Part shown: one piece after another, positions 52,060 through 62,138 of the stretch
Numbering within the stretch: position 1 is the stretch's first letter
Layout: each line of letters opens with the position of its first letter
Origin: Thermoanaerobacterium aotearoense
GTDB taxonomy: Bacteria > Bacillota > Thermoanaerobacteria > Thermoanaerobacterales > Thermoanaerobacteraceae
Assembly (NCBI RefSeq): GCF_009905255.1
Contig: NZ_CP047602.1
Location: forward strand, 2,033,501-2,097,500
Reading direction: 5' to 3'
Length of the DNA: 64,000 nt
The notes under the pieces: model-generated
Database searches by the model: none
The model's input: only the letters and a program-made list of their open reading frames with translations
What the model was told of the DNA's origin: nothing
Translations under genes and position numbers: made by a program

Positions 52060-54405
52060 TTAACTGTCTTTAGACTTTATTATTTCATATACATATTCTA
52101 CATACTCGTTTAACAGTGATTCTGCTTTTTCCTTTGTGGGGGCCTCTGAGTATATTTTACATGCAGGCAGCTCTGAATCTGGAACTAACAAAACCCAAGC
52201 GTCACCGTAATTAAACCTTATCCCATCTAAAAACATTGATTTTTCGTCCTTTTTTTCGTAAAACTTTCTTATTATTAATCCCTTATCCTTCCAATCACAA
52301 TTTATCACTTTGTTCAATTTCACCCTCTGCGGTATAGATTTCTTTAAATCAGATAATTTAAGCTTTTTTTTGCTTAAATATTCAATTAGCCTTAATGTGA
52401 AATTTATGCCGTCAAAGCTAAGGCTAAACTGAGAATTCCCATCACCATTATTACTTTCAATTTCAAACATTTTCTTCATCTTCTCAAGCTGAGAGATTTT
52501 ACTAAACCTCGTCTCGATGCCAAGCTCTTTCGACATTTCACTTAAAAATTGGGAACTATTGAATGGTATTATAAACTTACTTTTCCCATTTTCCTTTACA
52601 ACAAGCATTCTCAAATAATCCAATTCATCTTCATCAAGCAAATGTCCCTCGTCATCATAAATTTCAACATTTTCTCCATCATCTGAAATCTTAATGCCCA
52701 TATCGTAATTTGCCACAGATTTTTTATAATCGCGATTTTGATTCAACACACTCAATAAACTTTTTGTGGCTTTACCAATAAATTTTACGTTTAAATTTCC
52801 AATGGAATCACCGTTTAAAGATAAACTTTCAGCATACTCTTTGTTTACATCTACTATGACTTCATCATTTATAGCATAGGCTATATTATAATCGTTGATC
52901 TTGTATTTATTCAATACCTTTTTTTCTACATTTCTGTCTACATCACACCCCTTCTCATCTATTAAAATAATGTTTATCGTTTTTTCATCTAATTTTTTCA
53001 CAAATACACCTGCTTTATATCCGTTTTTTCTAATAGAATACCTCATAGCAGGCAGTATGGTAGAATGAGCATTGTACACCTTTTTACCCGCTGAAATTAT
53101 CCCATCTTTTAATAAATTTAAGGCTAATCTTGCATAAGAATCATCAACACATCCCACAAGTATATCTCCATCAAATACGCTGCCTATTACTTCACCTAAT
53201 CTTACCAAATTGTCAGGTGTAAGATTATCATGCAAATTCCCCTTTATCCCTCTATCTCCAAATAGCGACGCTTCATTGTTATTTCCCCACACAACATCTC
53301 TTTCTACTATATTCCCTGTTGATATGATTCTATTGGGCCATATTTTCGCGTTTGGTTTAATCTCACAAAAAGATTGAAGCTTAGATTTTTCACCTATTAT
53401 TGAATTATCAAATGTCCTGACGTTATTTTCGGTAATTGCTCCGCTGCAAAATACCGTTCCTCTGATTTCGTTGTTTCTACCGATCTTTATATTATCCCAA
53501 AGCACACTGTTTTTTAATGTTGACATATGTCCTACATAGCTTCCACTTCCAATAATTACATTCGGCCCAATTACTGCACCATCATCTATTACTGAATTAT
53601 CGCCTATTATTAAAGGCGGAACAAGCTTGGCATTTCGTGATACAAATACATTTTTACCAAAAATCATTCCATCTTTGCTTATCTTCTCTTTGAAGCCAAG
53701 ATCGATATACCCACTTAAAAGATCCAGATGACTTTTAAGGTATTGAACTCCATTCCCTATGTCGCACCAGTAATCATTGCTGACATACCCGTAAACAGGA
53801 ACCTTTTTTTCAAGCAGCATTGGAAATAAATCTTTGCTAAAGTCAAATTGTCTGTTTTCAGGTATGAAATTTAAAATCTCTGGCTCTATGATGTAAATTC
53901 CTGTATTTACAGTATCGCTAAACACCTCTCCCCATGATGGCTTTTCTAAAAACTTTACGATTTTTCCCTCATCATCTGTTATTACGACACCATACTCTAA
54001 TGGAATATCTACTCTTGTAAGCACCAATGTTACTTTTGAACCTTTATTTTTATGAAACTCATAAGCTTTTTTTAGATCTATATCTGTTATCACATCACCG
54101 CTTATTACGACAAATGTATCATCAAGAAAATCAGCAGCATTCTTCACGCTGCCTGCTGTTCCAAGTGGTTTATCTTCCACATAATACTTTATCACGTCAC
54201 CGTATTGCTCATACAAATAATCTTTTATCTTGTGAGGCAAATAAAAAAGGGTTACACCCACATCATTTATGCCATGCTTTTGCACATGGTTTATAATATG
54301 CCAAATAGCTGGCTTCCCAGCCATAGGTACCATAGGCTTAGGAATTCCGCACGTCAATGGCCTTAACCTGCTGCCCTCACCACCAGCCATGATTATCGCC
54401 TTCAT
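52060..54405 (-). CDS. sugar-phosphate nucleotidyltransferase fused to a degenerate phosphohexomutase domain
   Basis: 781 residues. Nucleotidyltransferase domain (1-230) with IMAGGEGSRLRPLTCGIPKP and VVISGDVITDID. Left-handed beta helix (about 245-370) with hexapeptide repeats (VIDDGAVIGPNVIIGSGSYVG). The phosphomannomutase-type region (about 400-781) lacks the TASHNP phosphoserine motif of active mutases, so it may be only regulatory or structural. Similar mannose-1-phosphate guanylyltransferase/mutase fusions occur in Firmicutes and cyanobacteria. Probably makes an activated sugar for cell-surface glycans. Sugar not certain. Confidence 0.82.
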   Translation of the reverse strand: MKAIIMAGGEGSRLRPLTCGIPKPMVPMAGKPAIWHIINHVQKHGINDVGVTLFYLPHKIKDYLYEQYGDVIKYYVEDKPLGTAGSVKNAADFLDDTFVVISGDVITDIDLKKAYEFHKNKGSKVTLVLTRVDIPLEYGVVITDDEGKIVKFLEKPSWGEVFSDTVNTGIYIIEPEILNFIPENRQFDFSKDLFPMLLEKKVPVYGYVSNDYWCDIGNGVQYLKSHLDLLSGYIDLGFKEKISKDGMIFGKNVFVSRNAKLVPPLIIGDNSVIDDGAVIGPNVIIGSGSYVGHMSTLKNSVLWDNIKIGRNNEIRGTVFCSGAITENNVRTFDNSIIGEKSKLQSFCEIKPNAKIWPNRIISTGNIVERDVVWGNNNEASLFGDRGIKGNLHDNLTPDNLVRLGEVIGSVFDGDILVGCVDDSYARLALNLLKDGIISAGKKVYNAHSTILPAMRYSIRKNGYKAGVFVKKLDEKTINIILIDEKGCDVDRNVEKKVLNKYKINDYNIAYAINDEVIVDVNKEYAESLSLNGDSIGNLNVKFIGKATKSLLSVLNQNRDYKKSVANYDMGIKISDDGENVEIYDDEGHLLDEDELDYLRMLVVKENGKSKFIIPFNSSQFLSEMSKELGIETRFSKISQLEKMKKMFEIESNNGDGNSQFSLSFDGINFTLRLIEYLSKKKLKLSDLKKSIPQRVKLNKVINCDWKDKGLIIRKFYEKKDEKSMFLDGIRFNYGDAWVLLVPDSELPACKIYSEAPTKEKAESLLNEYVEYVYEIIKSKDS

Positions 54406-54534
54406 ATCATCACCTTCTATGATTATTACTACTATTTAGTATCCAGAAAAATAATCATTTTATACAATGCCATATTTGGTAGTAATATTTCAAAATCAAA
54501 GTAAATATGTATTAAAAAAACGCTGGAGGTTAAA

Positions 54535-55467
54535 ATGATAAGCACGATCTTTCTTATAGTTTTAGGCATAGCAGTTTTTCTCCTTGGACTTTTATTCTTA
54601 ACTTCATCGTTAAAAATTATTTCAAGGCACAGAGTTAAGACACTTATTGAAAAATACACAGGGAATATATATGTATCAATATTTATTGGATTCATTCTGG
54701 CTATAATGATGCAAAGCAGCAGCATGATTACAATACTATCTGTCAGTATGGCTGATGCAGGACTTTTAAACTTGTACAGCGCAGCAGGTATAATAATGGG
54801 GGCAAATATCGGGACAACGATTGCCGTCCAACTTTACGCATTTGACCTTTACAGTGCCGTACCTTACTTGATATTTTTAGGCTCCATTTTTAGATTCCAA
54901 AAGCAAAAGACACTTAAGTTCATAGGCAATATACTTTTAGGCTTTGGAATTATCTTTGCAGGACTAAAAATAATTGACATAGCTGTTTCACCACTTAGAA
55001 ATTTTTCTGCTATAAAAAATTTTGTCGCTATGACAGAAAATCCATTTTATGGCATAGCAACTGGAATTGTTATGGCACTTATTATGCAGTCCAGCACATT
55101 TTGCATTGCAATGCTTCAAGTTCTTGCAAATGTTAAAATAATGCCTGTGTACAATGCCATCTACATCGTGTATGGACTTAATATAGGTACGTGCTCTGAA
55201 GCTTTATTAATGAGCATAGCCACAAACAAAGAAGGGAAAAAAATAGCTGTTTTTAACGTACTTTTTAATTTAATAGGAACAATCGTGTTCCTTCCTTTTA
55301 CACATCATTACTATAAATTTTTGAAATTTATAACCCCAAACAATGAATCATTGCAAATTTCAAATAGCCATATGTTTTTTAACATCGCTTCAACACTTTT
55401 GGTAATACCTATAATGAAATACCTGTTTTCTTTTATAGAAATTATGTTTGAAAATGGTTCTAAATGA
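54535..55467 (+). CDS. Na/Pi cotransporter family protein
   Basis: 310 residues, eight or nine spans in two inverted halves. The repeated QSS motifs, MMQSSSM and IMQSSTF, and the GANIGTT and GLNIGTC loops define the NptA/PNaS family. GGAGG lies 6 bases before the ATG. The C-terminal PhoU-like domain seen in longer members is missing. Phosphate as substrate is inferred from the family. Confidence 0.88.
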   Translation: MISTIFLIVLGIAVFLLGLLFLTSSLKIISRHRVKTLIEKYTGNIYVSIFIGFILAIMMQSSSMITILSVSMADAGLLNLYSAAGIIMGANIGTTIAVQLYAFDLYSAVPYLIFLGSIFRFQKQKTLKFIGNILLGFGIIFAGLKIIDIAVSPLRNFSAIKNFVAMTENPFYGIATGIVMALIMQSSTFCIAMLQVLANVKIMPVYNAIYIVYGLNIGTCSEALLMSIATNKEGKKIAVFNVLFNLIGTIVFLPFTHHYYKFLKFITPNNESLQISNSHMFFNIASTLLVIPIMKYLFSFIEIMFENGSK

Positions 55468-55529
55468 GTAAAAACACAAAATATTCACAATATAATAATA
55501 TAAGAATAGCAGATTAGGATGTGAAACTA

Positions 55530-56624
55530 ATGAATAAAATAACGTACAAAGAGCTTTTTTCCGCAATGTTAGCTTTTGAATTGGGAAGTGCAGTATTATT
55601 TGTGTTGGGTGCATCTGCAAAACAAGACGCATGGATGTCTATATTGCTGGCAACTGTCGCCGCACTGCCACTGATCTACTTATACGTAACCCTTTATAAA
55701 ATGCACGATGGAAATCTTCCTCAAATTTTAGAAGCCACATTTGGAAAGGCATTTGGCAAAGTTCTTTCTGCCATTTACGCCTTTTACTTCTTGTACATAG
55801 CCGCCCGTGTCACAAGAGATTTTGCCGAGCTTAATATAGGTACCATATACAAGCAAGCACCTGTGTCAGCTTTTTCGATAGCAATTTTAGTTGTAGTTAT
55901 CTACTACCTCATGTTCGACATAAGCGTTATGATAAAGTCATCACATGTCCTTTTGCCTACTTTTATTATCATGGCTTTTTTTCAGTTTATCGGCGCATTC
56001 AGCGTAAATGGTGAAAGTATAAAAAAAATTTTTCCTATTTTAGGAAATGGATTTATGCCTGTTGTAAAGGCTGCTTTCCCAAATATACTTACATTCCCAT
56101 ACGGGGAGCTTATCACATTTATGATGGTATTCCCTGAATTCAAGTTTAACACAAACAAATTGGCTAAATACTGCTTTACATTGGTTATAGCAACAGGTCT
56201 TTGGCTTGCATTAAACACAGTAGAAATATTTTCAGTCATTGGAGTTGCAGAAGCGACAAGGGCAAATTTCCCATTTTATGAGTTGGCACTTATAATGAAA
56301 TTTGGAACTTTTAGAAATCTTGACCCATTTTACGCCATAGAAACCGTCATAGGTGGTGTCATAAAAATAACTGTCTTTGCGTATGCTGCCATAAAGACGA
56401 TACAGACGATCTTTAACTTAAAAGAATATAAATTTCTGCTTATACCAGTAGGCACTATAATATTTGCGCTGTCGTTATTGATTGCCGATTCGTACCCACT
56501 TCACATTCTGATTGGCCTTAAATTGACGACGCTTTATATTCATGTGCCGCTGCAAATAATCATACCGCTTATAGCATTGATACTGTCATTCATAAGAAAT
56601 CCTAAAACACGTAAAAATAAATAA
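55530..56624 (+). CDS. spore germination permease (GerAB/GerKB family)
   Basis: 364 residues, ten spans, of the APC-superfamily GerAB group: ITYKELFSAMLAFELGSAVLF at the N-terminus, AARVTRDFAE and FPYGELITFMMVFPE. Forms the membrane subunit of nutrient germinant receptors. A GerAA or GerAC partner is not adjacent, so it is an orphan B subunit. Start ATG 55530 after AGGA; an upstream GTG lacks spacing. Confidence 0.88.
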   Translation: MNKITYKELFSAMLAFELGSAVLFVLGASAKQDAWMSILLATVAALPLIYLYVTLYKMHDGNLPQILEATFGKAFGKVLSAIYAFYFLYIAARVTRDFAELNIGTIYKQAPVSAFSIAILVVVIYYLMFDISVMIKSSHVLLPTFIIMAFFQFIGAFSVNGESIKKIFPILGNGFMPVVKAAFPNILTFPYGELITFMMVFPEFKFNTNKLAKYCFTLVIATGLWLALNTVEIFSVIGVAEATRANFPFYELALIMKFGTFRNLDPFYAIETVIGGVIKITVFAYAAIKTIQTIFNLKEYKFLLIPVGTIIFALSLLIADSYPLHILIGLKLTTLYIHVPLQIIIPLIALILSFIRNPKTRKNK

Positions 56625-56643
56625 GCCTAACTGCAGGCTTATT
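56620..56643. terminator. bidirectional terminator between germination permease and glyA
   Basis: AATAAGCC (56620-56627) pairs with GGCTTATT (56636-56643), overlapping both stop codons. Confidence 0.8.
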
Positions 56644-57871
56644 CATAAAGTGGATATTTGTTGAGAAGTTCACTTACCCTCTTTTTGGCTACATCAACGT
56701 AATTTTCATCTTTTAAAACATTATAGATTATATCAGCAATCACATCCATGTCATCTTCATTCATTCCTCTTGTAGTAACTGCTGGTGTGCCAAGCCTTAA
56801 TCCAGAAGTGACATTAGGACCTAATGGATCATTTGGTATGGCATTTTTATTTGCTGTTATTCCTACATAGTCAAGCCTTTTTTCTAATTCCTTGCCTGTG
56901 ACACCAGTCCCTCTTAAGTCCAATAACATCAGATGATTGTCTGTACCACCTGAGACTAAGTTCACTTTTCTGTCCATAAGGCCATCTGCCAAAGCTTTTG
57001 CATTTCTCACGATCTTCTTCTGATATTCTTTAAACTCTGGTTTCAATGCCTCATTAAAGCATACAGCCTTTGCTGCAATGACGTGCATCAGTGGACCACC
57101 TTGTACTCCTGGAAAGACAGATTTATCGATGGCCTTTGCGTGAATCTCTTTAGATAAGATTATGCCACCTCTTGGTCCTCTTAAAGTCTTATGTGTCGTA
57201 GACGTTACAACGTCTGAATACTCCACAGGATTAGGATGAAGTCCTGCTGCTACAAGTCCTGCAATGTGCGCCATATCTACCATTAAATATGCTCCAATTG
57301 AATCTGCAATTTCTCTAAATCTTTTAAAATCTATTATCCTAGGATACGCGCTTGCACCGGCCACAATAAGCTTTGGCTTGTACTCTTTTGCTAATCTTTC
57401 AAGCTCATCGTAGTCTATAAAACCGGTATCTTCCCTTACTCCATAAGGTATGATGTTGTACAACTTGCCAGAGAAATTTACTTTGCTGCCATGTGTTAAA
57501 TGCCCACCATGTGCCAAATTCATGCCCAATACTGTATCACCTGGATTTATCAATGCAAAATAAGCCGCCATGTTGGCTTGAGCGCCTGAATGAGGTTGCA
57601 CATTTGCATGCTCTGCTCCAAAAAGCTTTTTAAGCCTCTCTCTTGCCAATTCCTCAACCACATCCACGTACTCACAACCGCCATAATAACGCTTTCCGGG
57701 ATACCCTTCAGCATACTTGTTTGTCAGCGGTGAACCCATCGCTTCCATGACCGCAGGGCTTACAAAATTCTCCGATGCGATCAGTTCAATTTTATTTTTC
57801 TGCCTTTTAATCTCATTAGAAATTGCATCAGCTACTTCAGGGTCAACTTCTCTTATAACATCGATATTCAT
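56639..57871 (-). CDS. glyA: serine hydroxymethyltransferase
   Basis: 410 residues of PLP fold type I, making glycine and methylene-tetrahydrofolate from serine. Motifs: [38 protein letters not shown] and the PLP Lys in [13 protein letters not shown]. Chosen start ATG 57871 after GGAGG; the frame extends nine codons upstream without a ribosome site. Single gene with its own promoter. Confidence 0.97.
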   Translation of the reverse strand: MNIDVIREVDPEVADAISNEIKRQKNKIELIASENFVSPAVMEAMGSPLTNKYAEGYPGKRYYGGCEYVDVVEELARERLKKLFGAEHANVQPHSGAQANMAAYFALINPGDTVLGMNLAHGGHLTHGSKVNFSGKLYNIIPYGVREDTGFIDYDELERLAKEYKPKLIVAGASAYPRIIDFKRFREIADSIGAYLMVDMAHIAGLVAAGLHPNPVEYSDVVTSTTHKTLRGPRGGIILSKEIHAKAIDKSVFPGVQGGPLMHVIAAKAVCFNEALKPEFKEYQKKIVRNAKALADGLMDRKVNLVSGGTDNHLMLLDLRGTGVTGKELEKRLDYVGITANKNAIPNDPLGPNVTSGLRLGTPAVTTRGMNEDDMDVIADIIYNVLKDENYVDVAKKRVSELLNKYPLYE

Positions 57872-57925
57872 TGCCTTACCTCCAACTTTTATTTTCACTA
57901 TACAACAATAAAGTGCTATATTTTT

Positions 57926-57954
57926 ATTATAATTATTGAAACTAAATTGTTCAA
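57926..57954 (-). promoter_or_regulatory. glyA promoter
   Basis: Minus strand TTGAAC (57949-57954) and TATAAT (57926-57931), spacing 17. Leader of about 45 bases; no riboswitch seen. Confidence 0.7.
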
Positions 57955-58048
57955 CAAAAAAGTATAAAAGTTGACACTAAAATATAATCTTCAGAAAATT
58001 TACTTATCTGTATTAATTTGATGGTGCAAATAATTTTTTAATAGCCTC

Positions 58049-58077
58049 TTGATTTTTATTTGAATTATATGTATAAT
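58049..58077 (+). promoter_or_regulatory. promoter of candidate small RNA
   Basis: TTGATT (58049-58054) and TATAAT (58072-58077), spacing 17. No plus-strand gene follows before 59249. Confidence 0.6.
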
Positions 58078-58083
58078 GTATTC

Positions 58084-58150
58084 TTGGTCAAAACAATGAC
58101 TCCCCCTTTAACATATGCAAGCCCCAATTAAATCATCGGGGCTATTTTTT
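58084..58150 (+). ncRNA. candidate short regulatory RNA with anti-Shine-Dalgarno C-rich stretch
   Basis: About 67 bases between a good promoter and an intrinsic terminator (AGCCCC 58120-58125 with GGGGCT 58138-58143, then ATTTTTT). No ribosome site and no useful frame. The segment 58100-58110, CTCCCCCTTTA, is unpaired in the simplest fold and complements A/G-rich ribosome sites such as AAAGGGGG. Several genes here have that site (5728, 12018, 48377). Firmicute small RNAs with C-rich loops block translation in this way. Expression is not shown. Confidence 0.5.
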
Positions 58151-58163
58151 ATTAGAAAAATAA

Positions 58164-59099
58164 TCAATGTAAGATTTCTTTTATTATTCTTTCAAAATTG
58201 CCATGTGAGATCAAATCTATTTCATCGTCATTAAAGCCTCTTTTTTTAAGTCCTTGAATCAACTGCGGAAAACACGATGCATCATGAAGCCCAACAGGTG
58301 TTTTTTCTATGCCGTCAAAATCTGAGCCAAATCCTACATACTCTGCACCTACCAATTTCGCTATATATTCCACATGGTCAAGCACATCTTCTATCGTGGC
58401 ATTGCCATCTTCTTTCAAGAAATCAGGGCAAAAATTAATCCCTATGACGCCATTTTTATCAGCAATAGCCTTTATCTGCTTATCACTTAGATTTCTCGGA
58501 TGATTGCAAAGAACTTTACAGTCAGAATGGGATGCTATAAATGGCTTATCACACAAATCTACAACATCCCAAAAACCTCTTTCATTTAGATGCGATACAT
58601 CTACAATCATGCCTAATCTGTTCATTTCTTTTACGACACTTTCGCCGAATTGCGTAATGCCGCAATCTTTGCATCCTAATACGCCATCACCTATGTCATT
58701 TCTAAGGCTCCAAGTAAGCGTCATGGCTCTCACGCCCAACCTGTAAAACATCCTTAAAAGTGACAAATCTCCTTCTATGGCTTCGCCACCTTCTATTGAC
58801 AGTAATGCTGCTATTTTGCCTTCATCTTTTGCTTTATCAATATCATCACCATTTAAAATCAATCTGATTTTATCGCTTTTTTCTATGGCTTGATACAATT
58901 TATCAATCATCTTTAACGTTTTTGCTGCAGCATCTTTTTTCATAAACTCTGGTTCGACAAAAGTGGCAAAAACCTGAAAATGTACCAATCCTTTTTCTAA
59001 TCTAATCAAATCAATATGCCCCTCAGTATTTTTTATCGTCATATCTCTTCCGTATTTTTCAGCTAAGTACAGCGTGTCACAATGAAAATCAACTATCAT
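58164..59099 (-). CDS. membrane dipeptidase (renal dipeptidase, M19 family)
   Basis: 311 residues from ATG 59099 after GGAGG. Zinc enzyme of the amidohydrolase fold: VDFHCDTLYL (His, Asp), the central Glu in LLSIEGGEAIEGD, ASHSDCKVL (His), GFGSDFDGIE. Cleaves dipeptides, in some members with D-amino acids. No signal peptide, so cytoplasmic. Single gene. Confidence 0.93.
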   Translation of the reverse strand: MIVDFHCDTLYLAEKYGRDMTIKNTEGHIDLIRLEKGLVHFQVFATFVEPEFMKKDAAAKTLKMIDKLYQAIEKSDKIRLILNGDDIDKAKDEGKIAALLSIEGGEAIEGDLSLLRMFYRLGVRAMTLTWSLRNDIGDGVLGCKDCGITQFGESVVKEMNRLGMIVDVSHLNERGFWDVVDLCDKPFIASHSDCKVLCNHPRNLSDKQIKAIADKNGVIGINFCPDFLKEDGNATIEDVLDHVEYIAKLVGAEYVGFGSDFDGIEKTPVGLHDASCFPQLIQGLKKRGFNDDEIDLISHGNFERIIKEILH

Positions 59100-59248
59100 G
59101 CCAATGCCTCCTAAAAATTTTTTCTCAAATAATATTTTACGCTTATGGTTATACATTACAAAAAAAATTATCACATAAAATCTCAATTTTTTAACAAATT
59201 ATTAATAAATATATGCTACAATTATGACATAATTGGAGGTGTGCAGCG

Positions 59249-60673
59249 ATGAAGATGAAGAAATATATAATAATTACTATAATTGTATTATTGCTATTGG
59301 TATCATATGTTATGAATTTAAAGACCACCTTCGCAAATCTTACGGAAAAAAAACCGGAGCCGGAATTTAAAAATCCCGGACAGCGGATACTTGTAATTGT
59401 ACCACACCCTGATGATGAATCTTTAGGAATGGCAGGAGTCATACAGCGAGCAGTAAGCCAAAACATTCCAGTAAAAGTGGTAATAGTTACAAATGGGGAT
59501 AGCTACAAGAAGGCTGCTGCTGTACTTACTGGTCATGTAAATCCATCACCATCAGATTTTTATAAGCTTGGCCTTCAAAGGCAAAGTGAAAGCATAGCCG
59601 CAATGTCAGAACTTGGCCTTCCAAAAAGCGATGTGGTATTTCTTGGCTTTGCTGATGGCAGCACCCGTTTTTTGTGGAGCGATTTTTGGGACAATAACAT
59701 TCCAAGAATCAGTGGCGGTACAAAATCTGCATTTTCTCCGTATAAAAATGTGTATAAACCGGGCATAGCCTATACAGGAAACAATCTTGAAAATTGCATA
59801 CAAGAAATCATAAAATCTTTCAATCCTACAGATATTTATTATCCAATGGCAGATGACGTGCACCCTGATCATTGGGCTGTAAGCAATTTTGTAAGATATG
59901 CCATAGTAGCCATGAACTTAAATGTACGAGAGCATATGTTTCTGATTCATCATCCACAATGGCCCGTCCCATGGCTTTTAGAGCCAAACAAACCGCTTCT
60001 TCCACCTGTTGATATGGCTGACAGCAATACAAAATGGCAAGTATTCAAATTGACGCAAAGCGAAATCCAGAAGAAGGAAATCGCACTTAAGAAATACAAG
60101 TCGCAAATTGCTGTGATGGAGCCATTTTTAATGGGGTTTGTAAGGCAAAACGAGCTTTTTGGCACAAAACCTGTAATAAATATAAAGGATGTCAGCACGT
60201 TGCCAAACTTAAATCAGCCGGAAATGCCATATACATTGTTTAAAGTTCCTGCAGGAGGCGTATTAAACCAAGAGATATACAGAAGTGCAGATCTCACTGA
60301 GATGGCATCATTCTACTATAAAGGAAATGGCCTATACGTAGGAATGAAGTCATTGGCACCTATATCAAAAAAAGTGGCTTATCACCTGGAAATGAGGCTA
60401 TTTTACAAAGACGATATCAAAAGAATAGATATAGGACTGGTAGGTGGAAAACTTTACGAATACAAAAAGGCTAAAAATTCCCTCTACAATGTTCCAATTT
60501 CAAATCCGATCTTCGGCAAAAATGTAATTTGGATTAAAATTAACATTTCAAATACGCAAAATTTGAATTATATATTTATGGGCGCTGATTCAATATACAA
60601 AAACAAACTGATAGACAAGATTCCTTGGAATGTGTACAAAATCGAAAATAAAGAGGCACCGCAAGCTACTTAA
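59249..60673 (+). CDS. membrane-anchored PIG-L/LmbE deacetylase
   Basis: 474 residues. N-terminal membrane anchor (about 5-24). PIG-L domain (about 45-235) with VPHPDDESLGMAG as zinc site and ADDVHPDHWA as the late His. The C-terminal 200 residues have beta-type sequence and no known domain. Acts outside the cell on N-acetylated sugar groups, by family. GGAGG precedes the start region (two Met within three codons). Terminator overlaps the stop. Confidence 0.88.
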   Translation: MKMKKYIIITIIVLLLLVSYVMNLKTTFANLTEKKPEPEFKNPGQRILVIVPHPDDESLGMAGVIQRAVSQNIPVKVVIVTNGDSYKKAAAVLTGHVNPSPSDFYKLGLQRQSESIAAMSELGLPKSDVVFLGFADGSTRFLWSDFWDNNIPRISGGTKSAFSPYKNVYKPGIAYTGNNLENCIQEIIKSFNPTDIYYPMADDVHPDHWAVSNFVRYAIVAMNLNVREHMFLIHHPQWPVPWLLEPNKPLLPPVDMADSNTKWQVFKLTQSEIQKKEIALKKYKSQIAVMEPFLMGFVRQNELFGTKPVINIKDVSTLPNLNQPEMPYTLFKVPAGGVLNQEIYRSADLTEMASFYYKGNGLYVGMKSLAPISKKVAYHLEMRLFYKDDIKRIDIGLVGGKLYEYKKAKNSLYNVPISNPIFGKNVIWIKINISNTQNLNYIFMGADSIYKNKLIDKIPWNVYKIENKEAPQAT

Positions 60674-60700
60674 TTGAAGTTTGCGTGCCTCTTTTATTTT
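60650..60700. terminator. bidirectional terminator between PIG-L gene and hisIE
   Basis: AAAGAGGCA...CGCAA (60650-60664) pairs with TTGCG-TGCCTCTTT (60680-60694) with a bulged C, A/T-rich flanks. Confidence 0.8.
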
Positions 60701-61356
60701 GTCTCTTTTCTCACTTTGTGTTGTTCTTTAAATTCATTTGTTTTGTAATACCTTCTTGAAAGTTCATCATACACATCTTCAAGGCTTATTTCTTTTTCCA
60801 CCATTAAAACCAATAGGTGATAAACATAATCAGCTATTTCGTATATTATCTCTTCCTTGTCACCTTCTTTTGATGCGATCAATATCTCCGCATTTTCCTC
60901 TCCGATCTTTTTCAAAATCTTATTCAATCCTTTGGAAAAAAGGTAATTTGTATAAGACCCATCTACAGGTTTTTCTTTTCTAACTTCGATCCTTCTGTAG
61001 AGATTATCTAAAATTGATTTATTTTCATCCTCTGAAAGATCTAAAATGCTTCTGTAAAAGCAGCTTCTATTGCCTGTATGGCAAGCAGGTCCATCTGCTT
61101 CAACTTCTATGAGTATCGTATCACCATCGCAATCGTATTTGATAGACTTGATATGTTGAATATTGCCGGATGTCTCGCCTTTATGCCATAAGCACTGCCT
61201 GCTTCTTGAGAAAAAATACGTCTCCTTAGTTTCTAAACTTTTCTCAAGGCTTTCTCTGTTCATGTAAGCCATCATAAGAATTTCTTTTGTCTTGTAGTCT
61301 TGAACAATGGCAGGTATCAACCCATTGTCATCAAATTTCAATTCATCAATGTACAT
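60694..61356 (-). CDS. hisIE: bifunctional phosphoribosyl-AMP cyclohydrolase/phosphoribosyl-ATP pyrophosphatase
   Basis: 220 residues. HisI part (about 1-110) with [26 protein letters not shown], the zinc Cys/Asp region YDCDGDTIL and [10 protein letters not shown]. HisE part (about 115-205) with [21 protein letters not shown]. Two early histidine steps. Start ATG 61356, eight bases after AAAGGA. Last gene of the his operon. Confidence 0.95.
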   Translation of the reverse strand: MYIDELKFDDNGLIPAIVQDYKTKEILMMAYMNRESLEKSLETKETYFFSRSRQCLWHKGETSGNIQHIKSIKYDCDGDTILIEVEADGPACHTGNRSCFYRSILDLSEDENKSILDNLYRRIEVRKEKPVDGSYTNYLFSKGLNKILKKIGEENAEILIASKEGDKEEIIYEIADYVYHLLVLMVEKEISLEDVYDELSRRYYKTNEFKEQHKVRKETK

Positions 61357-61373
61357 AAGCACGATCCTTTCCA

Positions 61374-62138
61374 TCAAATCATCCTGACTGGTATACTATT
61401 ATCTTTAAGATAGCTTTTAAGGCTATTTATCTCAAGCTCTCCATAGTGAAATAGGGAAGCTGCCAATGCCGCATCGGCTTTTGCCTCTAAAAAAACTTCT
61501 TTAAAGTGTTCTTTGCAACCTGCACCGCCTGATGCTATAACAGGTATCCTTACATTTTCAGCCACCATTCGCGTCAATTCAATGTCATAGCCGTTTTTCG
61601 TCCCATCTGCATCCATGCTTGTAAGCAAAATCTCACCAGCTCCCAAGCTTTCTACCTTTTTAGCCCATTCTAATACATCGTACCCTGTATTGACACGTCC
61701 TCCATTTATATACACATCAAAGCCTTTGCCATCACTTTTTCTCTTGGCATCTATTGCAACAACGACGCATTGGCTGCCAAACTTCTTTGCAGCATCTTTT
61801 ATAAGATCTGGATTCTTAACTGCCTCAGAATTTATTGAAATTTTATCAGCGCCTGCCTTCAGTATCCGCCTGAAATCATCTACAGTCCTTATTCCTCCAC
61901 CTACAGTAAGGGGTATGAATACTTTCTCCGATGTTCTCTTAACAACATCTATCATTATATCTCGCTTTTCATAAGACGCTGTAATATCTAAAAAGACTAA
62001 CTCATCAGCACCAGCCTTATTGTATTCCTCCGCTATATCTACAGGATCTCCGGCATCTTTTAAATTTACAAAATTCACACCTTTAACGACTCGCCCATCT
62101 TTTACATCAAGACAAGGTATAATCCTCTTTGAAATCAT
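61374..62138 (-). CDS. hisF: imidazole glycerol phosphate synthase, cyclase subunit
   Basis: 254 residues, TIM barrel. [18 protein letters not shown] with catalytic Asp near residue 11, [14 protein letters not shown], and [11 protein letters not shown] with the second catalytic Asp (about 130). Uses ammonia from HisH. Overlaps the hisA stop by one base; GGAGG ahead. Confidence 0.97.
   Translation of the reverse strand: MISKRIIPCLDVKDGRVVKGVNFVNLKDAGDPVDIAEEYNKAGADELVFLDITASYEKRDIMIDVVKRTSEKVFIPLTVGGGIRTVDDFRRILKAGADKISINSEAVKNPDLIKDAAKKFGSQCVVVAIDAKRKSDGKGFDVYINGGRVNTGYDVLEWAKKVESLGAGEILLTSMDADGTKNGYDIELTRMVAENVRIPVIASGGAGCKEHFKEVFLEAKADAALAASLFHYGELEINSLKSYLKDNSIPVRMI

Noticed and set aside
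57899-58048. Riboswitch or T-box before glyA
   Set aside because: The leader is about 45 bases and lacks any glycine-aptamer or T-box landmarks.
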